A DNA stretch of 64,000 nt from Chalara sp. BL73 (taxonomy: Eukaryota; Ascomycota; Leotiomycetes; Helotiales). Made by a program: the position numbers and the translations under genes. The stretch covers positions 1 to 64,000 of the forward strand of contig CAKJVC010000208.1 of the NCBI GenBank assembly GCA_918026815.1. The letters are read 5' to 3'. The notes beneath the pieces were generated by a model that was not told the DNA's origin, did not search any database, and was given only the letters and a program-made list of their open reading frames with translations. Shown in pieces: positions 23,519 to 35,707 of this stretch; the stretch's first letter is position 1; each line of letters begins with the position of its first letter.

Positions 23519-24786
23519 GGTGACGGTATCACAATCGCGGACCTGTACTTCTTACCAGCGCCGGTTTCTGATTTGCGATTGATATGCTCTGCGGAAGTTC
23601 GTTCCCTGGTGGTGATCGCGCTTATGATTGATTGTCTTGGTCGTGCTTTCTCAGCGCCGGAAAGCGGGAATCGGCAATGCGACAATGAGTTATAAAGGTA
23701 TTGGTGTTGTATCGCGCATAGTGTTGCGTGGAACAAAGATCGAATAGGCTGAACGAGTGACACGAAGTGGTAGAAGGGAGAGTTGGAGGATCCAATTCTT
23801 GGTCAAGTGGGCTGGATGCAAGTTGATTTCGATGCAGGAGAGCTTGGTGATAATCCCTGTTGTCCAACTGCGTAATCAGCAATCCTCGGATTCGAATAAC
23901 ATATCCCCCTCTGTTTACACAGATATCGCTTTGTTGTGTCTTAGATGTCGCGGGGTAATTTTTGAATCAATAAGCTGAATTCTCCGGAGAGGAGGCTGGT
24001 GTATAAGTACGCAAGCAAATTAGGAAAGTTGATGATATTTGGGAGGCTGGTTCGCAAGGTAATGGCTATAATGAAAGTGCTATGACTTGCTGCTGAAAAT
24101 GACGATGACTTGCAGAAGTTCCGAAAGCCGATAGACAACTATTTTCAGACTCAATAAAACCCTAAGAGTACCTACGACTTTTCTAAATCGATTTTCTTCA
24201 ACTGGGAGAAGCAAAACCCATAGAGTTCGCAACTTAATTGCTACTCAATTATTAGTCAAAAGCTTTGAGTGAGGTGGGCAGCCTCATTAGATAAGCAAGT
24301 GCGGGGCAATCTGCTAAGCCACAGCAGTGATGCGACAACTTTTGTCTAGAACCACCAATCCAAATTCAAAAGAACTCTCTTTCATATCTCAGTTCCTTCG
24401 TTTCTTTCCGCATTCCATCCTCACTGTTTAATTTGAACCTCAGATAATTGCTCTCTTGAATCGGCTCTAGTACAGTACAATTTCTATTCTGCGAGTTCGT
24501 GGATCCAGACGGTCAAGACCAGACGGAGTTGACGGCAAGCTAAATAAGCCTGTGACAACAAGAGCTTGGAAAGTCTTGGGGCAAATTCGTACAGCAGACA
24601 CATCATCTCCTTAAAAGTATTCAACATCCATCGTTCAAAGGACAGAATAATCAACGTCGAAAAGTTTGAGGTTGAATCAGACGCTATCGGCGATATCTAT
24701 TCCCTCAAATCCGAAACGCCCTTGTAACCTCGACCAGTATCTTCACCTGAACAACACAATAACCTTTCCATTCATCAACCACGACG
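23519..24786. other. divergent promoter region
   Basis: Between the membrane protein gene (minus) and the CYSTM gene (plus). A CT/CA-rich segment directly precedes the CYSTM start at 24787. No coding sequence supported. Confidence 0.5.
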
Positions 24787-25215
24787 ATGTCGAACCAAAA
24801 ATATGAGGTGCCGGGCTCGCCGCCTCCTCCACCAGCATATGGCAACGTGCAGTCTCCTCAGCCTGCTCACACCTCACCCTCTAACTACGACGCCTCTCCC
24901 TACCAGAACAACGCAGTTGCATACCAAGGTGGCAATGGCTACCCACCCAACGTTGGTCAATCGCCAGGACCCGGAGGATACTATCAGCAGGGCAATATGA
25001 ACTATGGTCAGCAAGAAGGATATCCACAACAAGGCTATGGTGGTCCACCTCAGGGGGGATATTATGGGCCAGGACAGCAGGGCTACCCGCAACAGGGCTA
25101 CTATCCACCACAAGGACAGTATCGCGAGGATAGGGGCCATGGCGCAGCGACGGGTTTCTTGGGTGCCTGTGCTGGATGTTTAGCTCTCTGCTGCTGTCTG
25201 GACTTTCTCTTCTAA
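24787..25215 (+). CDS. CYSTM-type small tail-anchored protein
   Basis: Intronless, 142 residues. The N-terminal 115 residues are a Pro/Gln/Tyr/Gly-rich low-complexity domain with repeated YPQQGY and GGYYGPG units. The end (GFLGACAGCLALCCCLDFLF) is a cysteine-rich transmembrane module, the hallmark of the eukaryotic CYSTM superfamily. Members are small tail-anchored proteins often induced by stress, with Cys that may be palmitoylated or redox-active. The stop follows directly after the module, as is usual. The Kozak context (ACGATGTC) and a CA-rich leader support the start. The role is inferred from the family; nothing adjacent suggests a partner. Confidence 0.85.
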   Translation: MSNQKYEVPGSPPPPPAYGNVQSPQPAHTSPSNYDASPYQNNAVAYQGGNGYPPNVGQSPGPGGYYQQGNMNYGQQEGYPQQGYGGPPQGGYYGPGQQGYPQQGYYPPQGQYREDRGHGAATGFLGACAGCLALCCCLDFLF

Positions 25216-27483
25216 GTCTGGGGTGTCTTGGAGCCTGGAAGGAAGGAGACAGGCTAGGTTGGAGCATATATGGCGGTGGGAGTTGGCGGAAGATAAGAGA
25301 TGTGGTTGTAATCGGAAGACGCAGTTGTAACATACACCTGGGTGGCGTTCGGGACGTGTTATTTCAGCGTGGCTCTGTCATTTGCATTTTCGAGCCCATG
25401 GCACTTTTTGGTCCCGCAGGATGGCACGGTTATATATGCAATTGTAATGAATATTTTGCTTCACCATAAATTGATGAATTCGTTCCTGATGGTTCTACTA
25501 CATAAGTGCTCTGTGATTCGGCCAGGTGGCTATGGTACATGTGCCAAAGAATGCTATATGTATCAGCAAAAAGTGGCTCCGCTATCGCTCTCCCAAGTAT
25601 TCCATCTTCTTGTTGGGTCTATATTGTAAGTCAGGCTCTATATCAAAGCAGTGTGTATACGCCAAGTCCCTTTCTCCCTCAAGTCGGGCACATTTTCTGT
25701 GATCATCATTTGAGGCATCTTAAATAGTTCAGAGCTTTTAAGGACAAGAGTTAAAGGTATTTTGAATGCTTATCAATCTTCAAGCAAATAAACTCCATGA
25801 AAAGTGGTTATTTCACGCCAAAAGACGTGGATGAGCGTAATCGGCTCTGAGCTTGTTCCACTTCAAATTCAGCATTGCATAACGGTCCTGAAATGGTTAT
25901 AGAGGATGGGAGAGTGGGGCCTGGCCAATTGCATTCCTCAATCTGGGGGCATTCCAGCCAATGGAAGCCTTCAGAATGGGGGAGAGCGGCTTTGATGCGT
26001 GTCTGTCTTGTAAATCACCGCATCTGGCCAGAAATAGAAAGGTGCCATTGCCGAAACCGTTACACAGGCAAATTCACGATTTAGAGGATGGCCATTTGCT
26101 TTTCCGCATTTGAGCAAGTGGAATTCACATGTGATCGAAGTACGCGTAGTAGGATGGTGAGACCAATGGAATCGTCGTCTTGACAAGATCTCGCCTTGCC
26201 AAAGGCCGTGCCAAAGGGGTTTTCGTTGCACGTCGCATGTGGTCAGCCGGATGCCCGAATCGAGTTGTCCCTGCGGCGACGAGGGTGGGAAGTCGGTGTT
26301 ACCCATCAGATTATCAGCTACCCAAAGAAAGAACCATCACGATCCAATCATTATGCGTCAAATGAGAAAGGCAAACGTTTTGTTGCAGGTCAGAGAACAT
26401 TCTCGGTTGTCCGAATCGGATTCTGGATGCTTGTGGTGGTGTATGAATCGTTTAGCCGACGAACATCTGGGGCGTGCGACAAGGTTGCAAGATTTGGTCA
26501 GCAAGCATAAAATAAGTCGCTTCCTATGCACTCATATATTGTATTCTCCGGCCCCCAGTTTTGGATGAATTATGAAAGGATGAGATATATGACTGAGTCC
26601 TCGCTGAAGTCGGATCCCTATTTTAATTGTGCCTAGTGGCCTTGTATGGAAGATTCGTCAAGGCCCAGACAACCAATGGGAAAAGGTGGCGAATCGACCA
26701 GAATATGAGGTCATTGAGAGTTTGTGGTGAATCGCTGGAGTTTGTATGAATTGCTTGAAGCAAGAGGGCTTTCATGCTCTCACTCATATCTGGATTTAAG
26801 TCGCCATCCTCCACACTACCTCCATAGTCTGGTCCCGTACACGATCACTCTGATGTAGTTGAGATGAGACCCTCCGATTCCGGAAATAAAGTACTCTACT
26901 TTACGAGTAATGAAAAGGTTATATATATGTATATATATACCTTAGATCCAAGGCCTCTCAGACACCCAACCGGCTCACGTGTTCGGATACGGAATACAAA
27001 CACCACTCCATATCCCAAGCCCCTCGAGGCCGTTCGTTCAGGGCTGATTCCTTCAGGACATCTCCGGCACGGTGTTGAAAACAGATAGGTGGCGGTGGAT
27101 CAGAGAGAAGGCGGTGGAAGCTCTCTGGGTCGGTCAAGCATTTCGCGGGGGAAATCTAAAGCCTAAATCCAATCAATGGAAAGAAGCTGACAAGAGTGGG
27201 CTTCTTGGTTCACGTAAGCGGGTCATGGAAGGGCGCGCTCGTCAATCTGTGTGCATGGGGCTGATGGTGCTAGTCCGCATACCTACAGTACTAGCAAGTA
27301 TGACTGTTATCCAAATTGCTGGAAAACATGATCAAGCGATCGTTGCTATAGACTATACTTAGCCTATCTCTCCTCTCCTCGTACGCCTTTGCTTTGATTC
27401 TTTCCATCAAACATTTCTCGTATCCTTTGCTTTCTTAGCCACAACTTTGAAGGGCATCAGCCGAGGGTCGGAGCGCCCTTTGC
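25216..27483. other. intergenic gap of about 2.3 kb
   Basis: 3' flank of the CYSTM gene and long 5' flank of the large transcription factor gene. A TATATATGTATATATATA tract lies near 26922-26939. Overlapping short frames near 26000-26570 look like chance. Confidence 0.5.
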
Positions 27484-30400
27484 ATGACAACCATAGAAGA
27501 GATGGATGAATTCTTCAATTTCGAGGATGCGGCTCAATCCTTGGACCACCATGACTTCAATTTCAATGATGCTTATGATATCGATCTAGCTCTCGAGCAA
27601 TTGAGAAATGGTGACCTTTCTCATGTTGCGGAAACAGCTCCTACCGCGGAACATCCCCCGCGAGACATCACCATGAACAGCCCGCACGGTGCCATGGATG
27701 CGAGTGACTATATGGATTTTCCAAGATGGATCGAGGGAATGAATGTTCCTGATAAGCCATGTACAGCCTGCTTGGAGAAGAGGATGCATTGCAAGGCCAT
27801 CAAGGAAAGTAAATGGCAAGGTTCCTGCACAAACTGTGTTGCTCGAGCCCTTGGCAAAAGCTGCAGCTTGAGGTTTCGTAATGATGTGCGGAATTCTCAA
27901 TATGATAGAATCAAGAATATGCTTGGAGATATATGCATACCGGCGCCTGCAAACGAGTCGGCAGAGCAAACCGATTTTCAGAACTGGACCGTCATCCACC
28001 AGGGTTCTAGCAGCACCCAGGCTCAAAGCGACCTCAGCTTAGATGATCTGACTAAAGCAAAGCGAAGTTCGTCAACTCCCGATCTGAAGACAAGGAACTC
28101 ATCGAGTGAAAACCTGGCTGAAGCAAATCCTAAAAAAGGGGCACGATTGTCACGAGAGTCCATTCGTATCCTCAAAGCATGGCTGAATAGTCATGCTACT
28201 CATCCTTATCCTACAGATGAAGAGAAGGACAGTCTGAAACAGCAAACTGGTCTTAATAAGACGCAAATCACCAACTGGCTGGCGAATGCTCGTCGGAGGG
28301 GCAAAGTTAGACCACCACGATCCACGTCTCCTGCTCCTCAACATTATGCAAACGGAATCGATATCCCAAGAAGACCAAATACTCCAAGATTACAAGAGAT
28401 GAACCCCCTTGAAAGATGGAAAAATTCTCCACCTGAAAACGAACCTGCTTCTGTTACTGCTATTGCTAAAGCAGTTTCTTCTTCAACCTTTTCATCTGGA
28501 CGAGATAGCCCCTATTTGAGCAACGGCCACACAGACGATGGATCTGCTCGGTCATTATTCAATGCTTCCTCGGCAAGTAGTTTAGGCACCTCTCATTCTA
28601 GTGGTGGCTCATTTGCCTCCGCTTTCTCTCAAAAGTCTCGAGGCTCCTTTGGCTCGTTCAATTCCTTTAACAACAGGGGCCGCCGCCGCCGTCGCCGTCA
28701 GGCTCCTAAGCCAGTCAAAAATACCAATACGTTTGTTATGGCACCACGCACTTTCCAGTGCACCTTCTGCACAGAGTCATTTAAGACAAAACATGATTGG
28801 CAAAGGCACGAGAAGTCATTGCATCTTTCTTTGGAGCGGTGGATATGCTCACCAAAAGGCCCTGTTCAGTTCAGCGCCGAACACCATGCCCCTACATGTG
28901 TTTATTGTGGTATATCGAATCCACCAGAGGGCCATGCTGAGCAGCATAACCATTCAAGTTGCGCAGAGCGATCGCTTGAAGAGCGAACATTCTACCGGAA
29001 AGATCATCTACGACAGCACTTAAACCTTGTGCACGATGCCAAATTTCAGGCCTGGTCTATGGACGACTGGAGGGTGGCAACGCCTGAGATTAGATCAAGA
29101 TGCGGCTTCTGTGGCATTGTCATGGATTCGTGGAGCAAACGTGTGGATCACTTGGCCGAACATTTCAAGGGGGGTAAATCTATGGCGGACTGGAAAGGTG
29201 ATTGGGGCTTTGAACATAAAGTATTGGAGCTTGTGGAGAATGGAATGCCACCTTGTAAGTTTAGAAGTTACGATATATCATCTCAGGCTGACCTTCGTAG
29301 ATCTGATTCATGAGGAACGAAATACCATGGCTCCCTTCGAAGCATCCAACCAAGGGGCAATAAATGCTGGGAAAACACTTGAAGACAAAGTTAAATTAGA
29401 CCTGGTAAATTACATCAATGAACAGGTTCTTGCCGGTGGCGTACCTACAGATGAGGATTTACTTGCAGAAGCACGCAAGACTGTTCTCAAGGAAGAAGCA
29501 CTGATAGACTTCCCATCCGATGTCGAAATGTCATGGTTTCGCGATCTGATCATGTATTCTGGTGAAACGCCACAACGACGAGCATCTGGCATAGATCTCC
29601 TTAAAAGTTCTGATGTGCCCGAGGTATTATGGGCAACCAAAATGGAGAGGCTGAACTCCACCAAGAAGACCATGACGGACTTGAGTAACATTAGTTGCTT
29701 GAAAGAAAAACGGCTTGTCGAGTATGTCAAAGCTCGACAAGCATTAGGTCTAACGCCAGTCGATTCCGAGCTCCAGGTCCAGGCTTGTAAGATTCTCGAT
29801 GAAATTGAGGTGACCTCAAATTATAAATGCAAAGGGGCAGTACAATGGTTCAAATATCTTATCACAACCTCTCCCACTTGGCTGACCGATTTTCGACGAC
29901 GGGCTGTTCTTCCACGAAGTGATCAGATGGCCAATGAGCTTGTCCGCTCCTCTGATAGTACCACGATCGACTACGGCATACATAACTATCACAGACTTGA
30001 ACGGGAACTGATTCAATTCGTTGAAGAACAGCGCAAGGCTGGATATACCCCAACTGATGAAGACCTTCAACGTACCGCAAGGATGATTATATTCGAAAGT
30101 GACGATCCGTGGAACCAAACGGCTGCCGATGATCCTGCTTTCTTGCACGTCTTCAAGAGTCAAAACGGATTGGCTCCTATAATGGAGGAGGACGAGCACC
30201 TGCCAGAGCCAACAGTCGTCGGTGCCCTTGGTCTAAGTCTGTTGTCGTACGCAAAATCAAGTCCTCCCTCACAGCCACACTCGTCACCTTCGCCACCCTC
30301 TCTGCACTGGGATCTCGAAAATACTGGAATTGGATTTCCGTCTCCAGTGTCTGGTAGCTGCAACTCCACCGACCGCAATATCAAACAGAATTCTACACCG

Positions 30401-31567
30401 GTTATAACACCAATTCCCGAAGATTTGATTCAGACATCCTCAATAAACCAACCATCCACAAACACCAATCCGACACAACCACTACGCTATTTCCTTAATG
30501 ATGCGAACTGCTACGGACGCCTTGTGCGTGAGCTTACTCGCTTCGTTACCGCCTGCATGTCACCCAATAATCCTACTCAACACGTTCCCTCCGATGCTGA
30601 AATGCAAAACCAAGCCCGCTGGGTGATCTACGACGACGATGACCCTTGGAATCAAACAGCAGCGGATAATGCCGAATGGTTAACTCGCTTTAAGCGTGAT
30701 GTTGGTATTCTCCCCGCAACATCTGGCCCTGGACTGCCTTTCCATGCTCCCTCATGGCAAGTTTCAAGTGGTGGTTCTGGGTATAGCCCTCCCTACATCA
30801 TGCCCAAGCAGGATGCGAAACTTCAGGAATATGACGAGGACTTAGATGTACGGATGAACGGTACCGTCTTCTACAAAGTCAGCAAAGAGACTGCAGCAAA
30901 GTACGTCAAGGGTATCTCTCAGCGATATCAACCACCTGCACAGGTCTTTTGTTCCCGCGAGCTAGAGAGAAGCCTTGCGCAAATGGTGGCCCAAGGTATG
31001 GCAACGGGTGTCTTGCCTACAGATGATGAGCTGCGTGCAAAAGCAAGAGAGGTTCTTGGGGTAGAGCATACTGCCGCAGATGACGTTCAGCTTCTTGAAA
31101 AATTCAAGGCCTTGCAAGGGATCTCGTCTCAGAACCCCACAGGACCAGTGGAAGATTACACGCTGCCAAATTTCACGAACGACATCAATATGCTTAATGC
31201 GTTCGACGAGAATCTCGGCACTATAGACATCTCATCATTCCCCCTCGGCAACATGTCGGCCACCGAAACTGCTAGCTGTGCACCAGACTTTCAAAGCTTT
31301 GAGTTTGGAAATATGTCAACATCCATATCCCCCATCACACCAATCAACATGGAGCTTGAGGCGGCAGATAATTTTTCATCTGCAAAAGCACCGTGTCCTC
31401 AAATAGGAGATGCCCATAGTACGGGTGTGGGTCGCTCGATGGAAATTGATGACGCTGAACTGTCGTACGCAGATTTCCATCGTGTTCATTCGGCAACTGC
31501 TTCTCCACTGCGACGGCGCGCCAGCCAGCGACTCGCCTCGGGCACGTGGAATGGGTCACCGTGGTAA
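27484..31567 (+). CDS. multi-domain regulator: Zn2Cys6, homeobox-KN, C2H2 fingers and repeated HTH-like modules
   Basis: Exons 27484-29254 and 29301-31567 (46-bp intron, phase 1) give 1345 residues. Domains in order: a GAL4-type binuclear cluster with Cys 93, 96, 103, 115, 118 and 127, spacing ideal for the family; a TALE/KN homeodomain at about 221-276 (YPTDEEKDSL, then TQITNWLANARRR, with the WxxNxR helix 3); an Arg-rich patch near 398-405; C2H2-type fingers from about 424 (FQCTFCTESF ... H442, H447), a further Cys/His region 472-517, and CGFCGIVMDS with H556/H560. After the intron, about five related 50-60-residue modules start near residues 617, 728, 824, 1000 and 1146. Almost certainly a nuclear DNA-binding protein; targets unknown. 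Confidence 0.9.
29330..31140 (+). repeat. five degenerate HTH-like protein modules within the regulator
   Basis: Pattern: a helix such as RELIQFVEEQRKAG, then x-PTDEDLQ-x2-AR, a variable DDPWNQTAAD stretch, and W/F-L-x2-FK-x4-G-I/L. Clear copies start near bases 29380, 29711, 30001, 30528 and 30966. The shape resembles the CENP-B/Tc5-transposase helix-turn-helix fold (L-x2-(F/W)-I ... G ... I-x2-(K/R)-A ... W-L-x-(R/K)-F-K-x2-(H)-G-I). The similarity is by eye and the copies are only moderately alike. Confidence 0.6.
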
Positions 31568-32891
31568 ATTTTTGTTTAACTTATTGTTTGATGCCTTCGA
31601 GAGGCATGTTTTATGACGATTTCTACCTATGAATTTCCCTGATTAAGTTGTTTTATATAGGCAGGGATGGGCGGGGAATACAGGAGTTCATTGTGGCACC
31701 AAAAACAAGCATCAAAGCTAACCTCACCTCCAAATGATAGATTTAAATCAGATCTATCGAATGACATATAATTAATCAACTCTAGTATCCAGCGGTCAAA
31801 GTGAGGCAGCCTAGTTTGAAGTGGACTTTGCCCACAATGTGACATGCACTAATTATTTATATCATTAGCTTCCATCGGTATGATTTTGCACGGCTTCTTC
31901 TACAATATACCCGTTCAATAGCTATCCAGAACTATCCTTCCCATGCCTCAGACACCGTACATATACTCTATTGATATTCGCACCTGCCTCTACATAAGGC
32001 TGAGGTTAGCTCCTTGATACCCCTGGCTCATTTCCACACCTCATGTCACTACATCGTCTCAACACCTTGATGAGTATATATATATACTCACATGTGTGTA
32101 TAAATGTATGTATGTATATACGTATCGCAGTGCCACCCGCACCGCAAATAGTTTAACCGCTGTTTATCCTTCTCAATCCCTTTGCTGGCTGTTTCAAGAT
32201 ACCTTCAGCCCTGGCATAAAAGTGTGTTTTTTTTAGCGCCAGGTTGGATTTCATGTTGGCTACCTTGTCCTCTCCACGGCTTATAACGGGGAATACTTGC
32301 CGATGCCGAATCTGTGTTGTACGTAGCTGCAATCATGAGGCCCCTGAGGACCTCCACATCTATTTGATACTTTGGCTGGCTCTATGATTGTATCGGTAGA
32401 AAGGTAGCGGCTCTGGTGGAGATAGGCTGCGGACTCGGTCGCCCCTTATTTTTGGCGCGATGGCGTATGAGAATTGCATCTAAGAAGCAGGATCATATTT
32501 CACCGTCTTTGGTACTCTAAAGAGTGTTTACAACCGTTGAAATATTCTCTGCTGCTAGGGTTTAACCCTCCTATGGCCAGGCCAAAGTGGCAGAGGGTAT
32601 CTAGGGTTGTGTAGAAGCATTTTCCTCCTCAATAAAATACTTGGGGTTTCTCATGAACTACAGGTAAAGTAATAACCTTCTTTCCATCCGGTTTACGTAG
32701 ACCATTTATTTGGTTCCTCCCTGGCGTTTTTGCATCAAGATCTGACGCTCACACATCCATCTACTCGTATCCTCTGCATGCCTTGTCCTATCCAGCATCT
32801 TTCTTTCCCTCCTCCCAATCAAGGGGCTCGGCCATGACCATCGTTCCAAATTCATTACCATTACATCCACCTCATCTCACCTATGGCGTAA
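31568..32891. other. intergenic gap between convergent genes
   Basis: Downstream of both flanking genes. Contains a simple (TA/TG)n tract near 32070-32125 (TATATATATACTCACATGTG and TGTATGTATGTATATACG) and otherwise AT-leaning sequence. Confidence 0.5.
32071..32122. repeat. TA/TG/TGTA simple repeat tract
   Basis: Alternating purine-pyrimidine microsatellite: a TATATATATA block, then a GTGTGTATAA block, then four-base TGTA units. Ordinary intergenic low complexity. Confidence 0.7.
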
Positions 32892-34490
32892 TCAAGCCCA
32901 TACATCCTCCTCGTCGTCGTCGTCATCGTCATCATCATCTCTGCTTCCATCGCTCTCCCGCCCCCTCGCAAATCTCACCATCCCCCCACCCAAACCACCG
33001 CTTAAGCCACCACGCAAGCCAGGCGTGGGATGCCGTTCTTGTCCCGGGTGCGGAAAGAGATCCAGCAGGAAATCCTGCGTGCTTTTACGGGGACTTATGG
33101 GCCGCCATGCTGGTGCCCCTGGAGATCGCGGCGGCCGCATGGGATGCGATGTCAGGGACGCGGACGGCGATACCGGTTGTTTTTGGGAAGAGAATGGAGC
33201 TTCTTGGCCGAGGAAAATGGGAGGTGAGATTATGAGGGTGGGCCGGGAGATGTTGCGGGTGTGGACGCAGGGTTTGTGGGGGTGTGTAAGTTTGGGGTGG
33301 CTGGGTAAGAGGCGCTGGAGTTTTCCTGTGTAGTTATTGGAGAACATGGATGGTAGCTTGAGTTTCATAGGAGGAGCACGCGGTGGTTTGTGGTCGGGTT
33401 TGGTGATGGTAATGGTGTTGGTTGAGGGGAGAGATACTGTAGAGGATGATACGAGGTTGGAACGGTGGAGTGATGGCGAGAGCGTGAAGAGATTGTTTGT
33501 GATGAGGAGGAGGTGGAGATGCATTATTGACCAGAGGGTTGGGAAGGCGGGGAGGAAAGTCCGGTCTTGGGATCGAGTTGGAGAAAGAGTAATGGCTGGC
33601 AAGATGGAGATACTTGCTGTGCTGTGTTCTGTGAGTAATGGTCATAGGTCTGAAAAGCGAGACTTACAATAAACCGACAAGTAGAAGGATAAGAACTGCA
33701 GAGTGGGTCCTTTTGGAATGCGAAGCTATCTGCGGTTCTAGAGGTGAGCCTGCTTCCACCTCAGATCCTTTCTTGCGCAGATGTGAGATGGAACATGCAT
33801 GGACCAGAGTGATGGCTAAGAGGAGGAGTAAAAACGAGGTTAGGCTCCCAATCACTGCCCTCCATCAGCAAAGCCACAAAAGTCACAGAGAAATCAGACA
33901 CATACCATTCTCACATACATTGCAAATGAATATGGTAAATGGAGACCAACAGTTTTTGTTCAGGTTCTGCTTGACATCCCATTGAACAGATAGAGGAGAA
34001 CATTGCGCAAACGCAACCACATTACCAAAGATCCAGTTCGCAGTCGAAAGCCCGATCGTGGTGCAGATAATAGCAGATGAATTCGCGCTCCGCGGGAGGC
34101 GGAAGAAAAGCACTGCTATGGAAATCTTGGCAAGAAATAGAGCTGTGATACTGATGGTATGTGCAGCGAAGTAGATTTTAAGCACATGGATAATCTCGTT
34201 AGCCTTGAAGAAGGCAATGTGTTGTCCTAGCCCAGCTGTAATGGAAGGTACAAGGGTTCCTGCTGAGGCAATGGAGATTATCTGGGAGCTGTTAGATATA
34301 CCGTTTAGATGGGAAGAGTGGTTGAGCTCACAGTCGCAGATATGATTAGATAGTCATCTACTTTGATTTCTCTTGACAGAAAAGCGCTTGTATATATGCG
34401 CAAAGAGACGGTGATGATGCTAAGGGCTGGGAAAACAACGTTGATGGCTAAGAGACTCGGACCTAGATTGTTGGCGGAGGGCATGAACAT
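32892..34490 (-). CDS. PTH11-like rhodopsin-domain integral membrane protein
   Basis: Exons 34490-34332, 34281-33906, 33854-33668 and 33612-32892 give 480 residues with matching phases. About six or seven hydrophobic segments fit the fungal rhodopsin-domain (PTH11-related GPCR-like) family: NVVFPALSIITVSLRIYTSA, then EIKVDDYLIISATIISIASA, HTISITALFLAKISIAVLFF, TTIGLSTANWIFGNVVAFAQ followed by the CSPLSVQWD motif and a later Cys-Trp, and the last bundle VLILLLVGLFISILPAITLS with LWSIMHLHLLLITNN. No CFEM domain precedes it. The final 170 residues form a Pro/Ser/His-rich cytoplasmic tail ending in a run of Asp and Glu. Members sense surface or nutrient cues. The exon 3-4 join is the least certain. 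Confidence 0.75.
32897..32945 (-). repeat. GAT/GAC trinucleotide run encoding poly-Asp
   Basis: Codons GATGATGATGACGATGACGA continue as GAC and GAG, giving nine Asp then two Glu just before the stop of the PTH11-like gene. The run is in frame, and mixed GAT/GAC use suggests it is not a very recent slippage product. Confidence 0.7.
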
Positions 34491-35707
34491 CTTCAAGATG
34501 TGGTTGCTTGAAAAGCAAATATTATTACAATTAACTACGGCCTGCACAAAGGAACGGATGGCGCAGCCGTCTTGCAGAGAGCTCTATCTTATATCAACGA
34601 GTCTAGAGAGGCTTTGACTACCAAGAGCCAGATTCCCGAGATTGATCTTCCCGTCTAGCTGCCGGTATGCAAAATGCCCGTGAGCAGTTCGTTCATGCGG
34701 TAAGCTAATTTGCACCACAAGCTCTCAATAGACTACGCAAACTCAAGGCTGAAACGATGACCTGCAGAAAGATTTGATTGCGATTAAAAGTATATTTAAA
34801 GCTAAAGGCGATCAATGAACATCACATTATCAGACGACACCTGTCTGGTTTCAACTATTGCTTCACTCTCTAGTTAGCTGAACCACAAGCTTATGCTATC
34901 TGCCAGGAAACAATGCTTAGAACATCAAATCATGATATAGGTGTCGGGCTTTTGAGCATCTTGCAGAGCTTTGCGACGACTTGCACGCGACCCAACTGAA
35001 TCAGCAAAACACTTGCCAGCACAAATTCGCCTCAAGCATTCATCGATTTCAATGCCATCAACCAGCCTTCAGTCCGTAATCAAATTCAGAAGTACGAGAG
35101 AGTGGATAGCAAAGCCGCACAGACATCAGTTCACCATCCGCCAGACACACGAAACGCGGGGAAGAAAACGAACGCACAAACCCCGTTTCACCCCCGGGTC
35201 CACATGATTTTCCGCTGATCTTGCGTATACAGCAACATGAATTTGGATTAAGGGATGGCATTGTCGATGTTGTATTAATATGAGCTGCATACCCCAGATA
35301 TACCCGGAGTAAGAGCTTTGGAGTTTTGAGCATGCGGCTGTAGCTTGCAGCTTCGGCAGTGTGCTCGAACGCTTGAAAGTAAGAAGGCATGAAACTAAGC
35401 GATGCATATGGCAATGCGGAAAAGCAGGTTCGAACCAGCACGAACGACAAGTCGAATGATATGTTGGAAAACGTCTGTGAGAAGAGCATATCATTAACTC
35501 CAGAATAGACTACGCTGCCCGTTGAACCACCATGATAATGCCCATACCAGTCTCTATGCTAATAAAAACGCTGCCTGGTGCCATCTTCGTGAATCCAAAT
35601 AAAGTAAAGGGAAAACGTGGGTATACATGACTCGTCTATGTTCGTTCTCTTCTTCGCTCTATTCGTCGTGCCTTTCCTAGCATAAAAACAACCGCATCAA
35701 AAGGACC
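34491..35707. other. intergenic gap with coding-like remnant
   Basis: Promoter of the PTH11-like gene and 3' flank of the kinesin gene. On the plus strand at about 34538-34660 a frame reads INYGLHKGTDGAAVLQRALS followed by helical sequence to a stop. Just after it, in another frame, comes LAAGMQNAREQFVHAV (about 34655-34703), then NDDLQKDLIAIKSIFKAKGD near 34753-34817. These look like pieces of one helical protein broken by frameshifts. Confidence 0.3.

Noticed and set aside
29027..29300. Start of an independent 846-residue protein
   Set aside because: Its first 92 codons are an out-of-frame shadow of the C2H2 exon; the real sequence enters this frame through the intron at 29255-29300.
32783..33235. 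150-codon plus-strand frame with poly-Arg/His
   Set aside because: It is the antisense shadow of the poly-Asp and Pro-rich tail of the PTH11-like gene, whose four exons fit in phase.
35425..35436. GGTTCGAACC resembling a tRNA B-box
   Set aside because: No A-box, acceptor stem or cloverleaf pairing can be found at the right distance.
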